From contig JASGLD010000001.1 of assembly GCA_049840395.1 (NCBI GenBank), forward strand, positions 682,001-746,000: a DNA stretch of 64,000 bases. The letters are read 5' to 3'. The translations under genes were made by a program, and so were the position numbers. Below are positions 62,416 to 64,000 of the stretch, in pieces. Source of the stretch: CAILZL01 sp049840395. Lineage in GTDB: Bacteria > Pseudomonadota > Gammaproteobacteria > Steroidobacterales > Steroidobacteraceae. The notes beneath the pieces are model-generated. The model did no database searches. It worked only from the letters and a program-made list of their open reading frames with translations, and had not been told where the DNA came from. The first letter of the stretch is position 1. Every line of letters begins with the position of its first letter.

Positions 62416-63116
62416 TCCGGAGTTTCCTCGTTTTCGTTACGGCTGGTGTAGGTGTAGTTGTAGTGATACTCGGCGCGTCCCATGAAGCGACGGCTGACGT
62501 AGATACGCAGGCCACCACCGACATAGCTGAGCTGATCGGTGCTGTCCACTTCCTGTACCTGAGTGGTATGCGGCGAAGTATGGATCAAGCCCGTGCCCAG
62601 CGAGAAATACGGACTGATGCGCCATTCTGGAAACATGGTGTGGGTCAATTCCAGCGTGCCCAGTTCGGCATTGCTGATATTGCCCAGGGCGTTGCCGATG
62701 GTCAGTCCCACCGACAGATGGTCGGTCAGGCCATAGCTGCCTGTAAGTGAAACCAGGCTGGCGCCGCCGAAGTCACCCAGCATCAATGCACCTTCGAAAC
62801 GACGGGTGGCAAGATTGGCCAGCGTCGGCACATCCAATTTCAATGCACCGCCATCCAATTCCAGCGTGGCCTGCAATTGTTGCTCGTTGACCCAACCTTC
62901 ACGGCCCTGACGTTCGCGCACCAAGTACCAGCTGGTGCGCTGCTTCAGTACCTCGATCTGTTCGGCGCGCGCCACCACGAAGAACACCGGATAGCCCTTG
63001 CCCGGACCGGTGTGCATTTCCAGATAGGGATCAGCGACCACGGCGATGCGGGCTTCGTTCTTGGCAAAGGCGGTTGCAGTAACGAGCAACAGCAGTGTCA
63101 GGTACAACCCACGCAT
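62385..63116 (-). CDS. SH3b plus beta-barrel exported protein
   Basis: A 243-residue exported protein. The signal peptide ends TATAFA. An SH3b domain (about 22-85: PYLEMHTGPGKGYPVFFVV, ERQGREGWVNEQQL) leads into an outer-membrane barrel ending PEWKAGFAFFF. The SH3 part could hold peptidoglycan or a protein partner. ATG 63116 overlaps the stop of the heme-motif gene (TGATG). Confidence 0.82.
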   Translation of the reverse strand: MRGLYLTLLLLVTATAFAKNEARIAVVADPYLEMHTGPGKGYPVFFVVARAEQIEVLKQRTSWYLVRERQGREGWVNEQQLQATLELDGGALKLDVPTLANLATRRFEGALMLGDFGGASLVSLTGSYGLTDHLSVGLTIGNALGNISNAELGTLELTHTMFPEWRISPYFSLGTGLIHTSPHTTQVQEVDSTDQLSYVGGGLRIYVSRRFMGRAEYHYNYTYTSRNENEETPEWKAGFAFFF

Positions 63117-64000
63117 CAATTCTCCGGCGCCTTGAAGGGATCGTTATAGTACTGCGCGCCGATGTCCACCCACTCGGAGATTAACCGCAGTTCGCCGCTG
63201 CTCAGATAGCCGGCATGCGTTCCGGTACTGGTGAACTTGGTGAAGAAGCGCGAACCACGGGCATTGCGCGCTGATAGCGAGGCGCTGACCGTTTCGAATT
63301 TCGCGCAGGTTTGCACCATGGTGACCGGGTCCGTAACGAATTGAATGCAGTGATCCTGCAGCACTGTGCCGTTGAGTTCCAGTGCATTATCACCGAACAA
63401 CAGTTCGCGATAGGAAACGATGTGATCCGGGTTGTCCTCGGAGGCTTCGCTGGTCAATTCCAGCTGGCCTGCAGGTATCTGCGTGACATTGTTGGCTGTG
63501 CGCGTATGACAGCCGATGCATTGATGATTGACCTGCAGGCCGGTATTCGGATCGAGCACCGGATTATTCATGCTATCGACCACGGGTCGCGACAGTTCCC
63601 AGATCGGTTGCAGATGTTCGAGGTAGTTGATGGTGATGCGGCAGATGTTCGACCAGGTGGTCAGACAGATGCTGCTGGTGGGGGCGCGAGTCTGCAGACC
63701 ATCGGGGATGCCGTCATTGTTGGTGTCTACATTGACGTACTTCATGGCCAGATCGCCATTGCGGCAGGTGCTGTTGACGCTGGAGTAGGCGGCATTGGTC
63801 ATGATGGTGCAACCGGTGCGAGCACTGTTCCAGCTGCCGGGCATGGTCGGCCAGACATCGCTGTACTGCAGATTCACGCTGGGCGTGATCGATGCGCATT
63901 GTTCGTTGGCGCAGCTCCATACGGCCCGCGCCTGCGCCATGGTCTGGGCGCTGATGGCGGTGAAGTTAGTATTGGTATTGCTAAAGGTCGAACCCGCGGC
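63116..64000 (-). CDS. Secreted heme-motif protein, HzsA-like C-terminal part
   Basis: The last 294 or so residues of a protein whose N-terminus lies right of the window; the frame is open to the edge. It has a single c-type heme motif, CIGCH (63506-63520), several other Cys and a calcium-type loop DTNNDGIPD. The end SSGELRLISEWVDIGAQYYNDPF is like the terminal region of HzsA-related cytochromes, by recall. It is the first visible gene of the operon running to 58655. Confidence 0.72.
   Translation of the reverse strand, partial: AAGSTFSNTNTNFTAISAQTMAQARAVWSCANEQCASITPSVNLQYSDVWPTMPGSWNSARTGCTIMTNAAYSSVNSTCRNGDLAMKYVNVDTNNDGIPDGLQTRAPTSSICLTTWSNICRITINYLEHLQPIWELSRPVVDSMNNPVLDPNTGLQVNHQCIGCHTRTANNVTQIPAGQLELTSEASEDNPDHIVSYRELLFGDNALELNGTVLQDHCIQFVTDPVTMVQTCAKFETVSASLSARNARGSRFFTKFTSTGTHAGYLSSGELRLISEWVDIGAQYYNDPFKAPEN

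Noticed and set aside
1..64000. tRNA, rRNA or other structural RNA genes
   Set aside because: No cloverleaf, rRNA segment or known RNA motif was recognised in any gap on reading.

Overview
The window is a stretch of a moderately GC-rich gammaproteobacterial chromosome. The backbone order gyrA-serC-pheA-hisC-aroA-cmk-rpsA-ihfB-lapA-lapB is the classical gammaproteobacterial arrangement. The many secreted SnoaL-like and DUF6152 proteins, a large TonB-dependent receptor and a GlyGly-CTERM protease fit environmental lineages near Steroidobacterales, Nevskiales or Xanthomonadales. That placement is inference. No tRNA, rRNA, CRISPR array, transposase or phage gene was seen, and apart from IHF-beta no DNA-binding regulator is encoded.

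Layout. 1-1739: end of rmuC, gph and ubiG on the minus strand. 2022-6014: gyrA and a Bcr/CflA-type efflux gene, both carrying single-base indels in short G or C runs. 6377-14879: an accessory block of secreted proteins (NTF2/SnoaL-like, DUF6152, and a family with an EGDTLVVDT-type motif) with a TonB-dependent receptor. 14957-18317: an AsmA-like protein and a TPR protein. 18454-24664: serine and aromatic amino-acid biosynthesis (serC, serA, pheA, hisC, aroA). 24774-27461: an insertion between aroA and cmk with a SnoaL lipoprotein, a relic of an aroA 3' end and a double alpha/beta-hydrolase. 27527-32596: cmk, rpsA, ihfB, lapA, lapB and a ComEA-like gene. 32847-35596: galU and a sortable subtilase.

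36030-39933 is a compact VTC / DUF4956 / CotH kinase / DUF4159 operon of unknown role. 40134-46103 holds a fumarylacetoacetase-like, epimerase and SDR operon, then a second set of DUF6152 and EGDTLVVDT proteins and another SDR. 46436-58517 is mostly housekeeping: a DsbA-like protein, a hydroxyacid dehydrogenase, wrbA, acylphosphatase, a lytic transglycosylase, pssA, uracil-DNA glycosylase, rimI, prfC, a UMF1 transporter, a mutarotase and agmatine deiminase. 58655-64000 is a minus-strand operon of envelope and redox proteins (a heme-motif protein, SH3/beta-barrel, beta-barrel, TlpA, DUF4266, DUF3570, DUF3187) that runs off the right edge.

Intergenic gaps hold several families of imperfect to perfect palindromes. 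The clearest has GTAGGTCGGGTT ends and perfect arms of 23 to 36 bp. The best candidates for undescribed biology are the VTC/DUF4956/CotH/DUF4159 operon, the DUF3570/DUF4266/TlpA/barrel/heme operon, and the two-locus set of secreted DUF6152 and EGDTLVVDT proteins.
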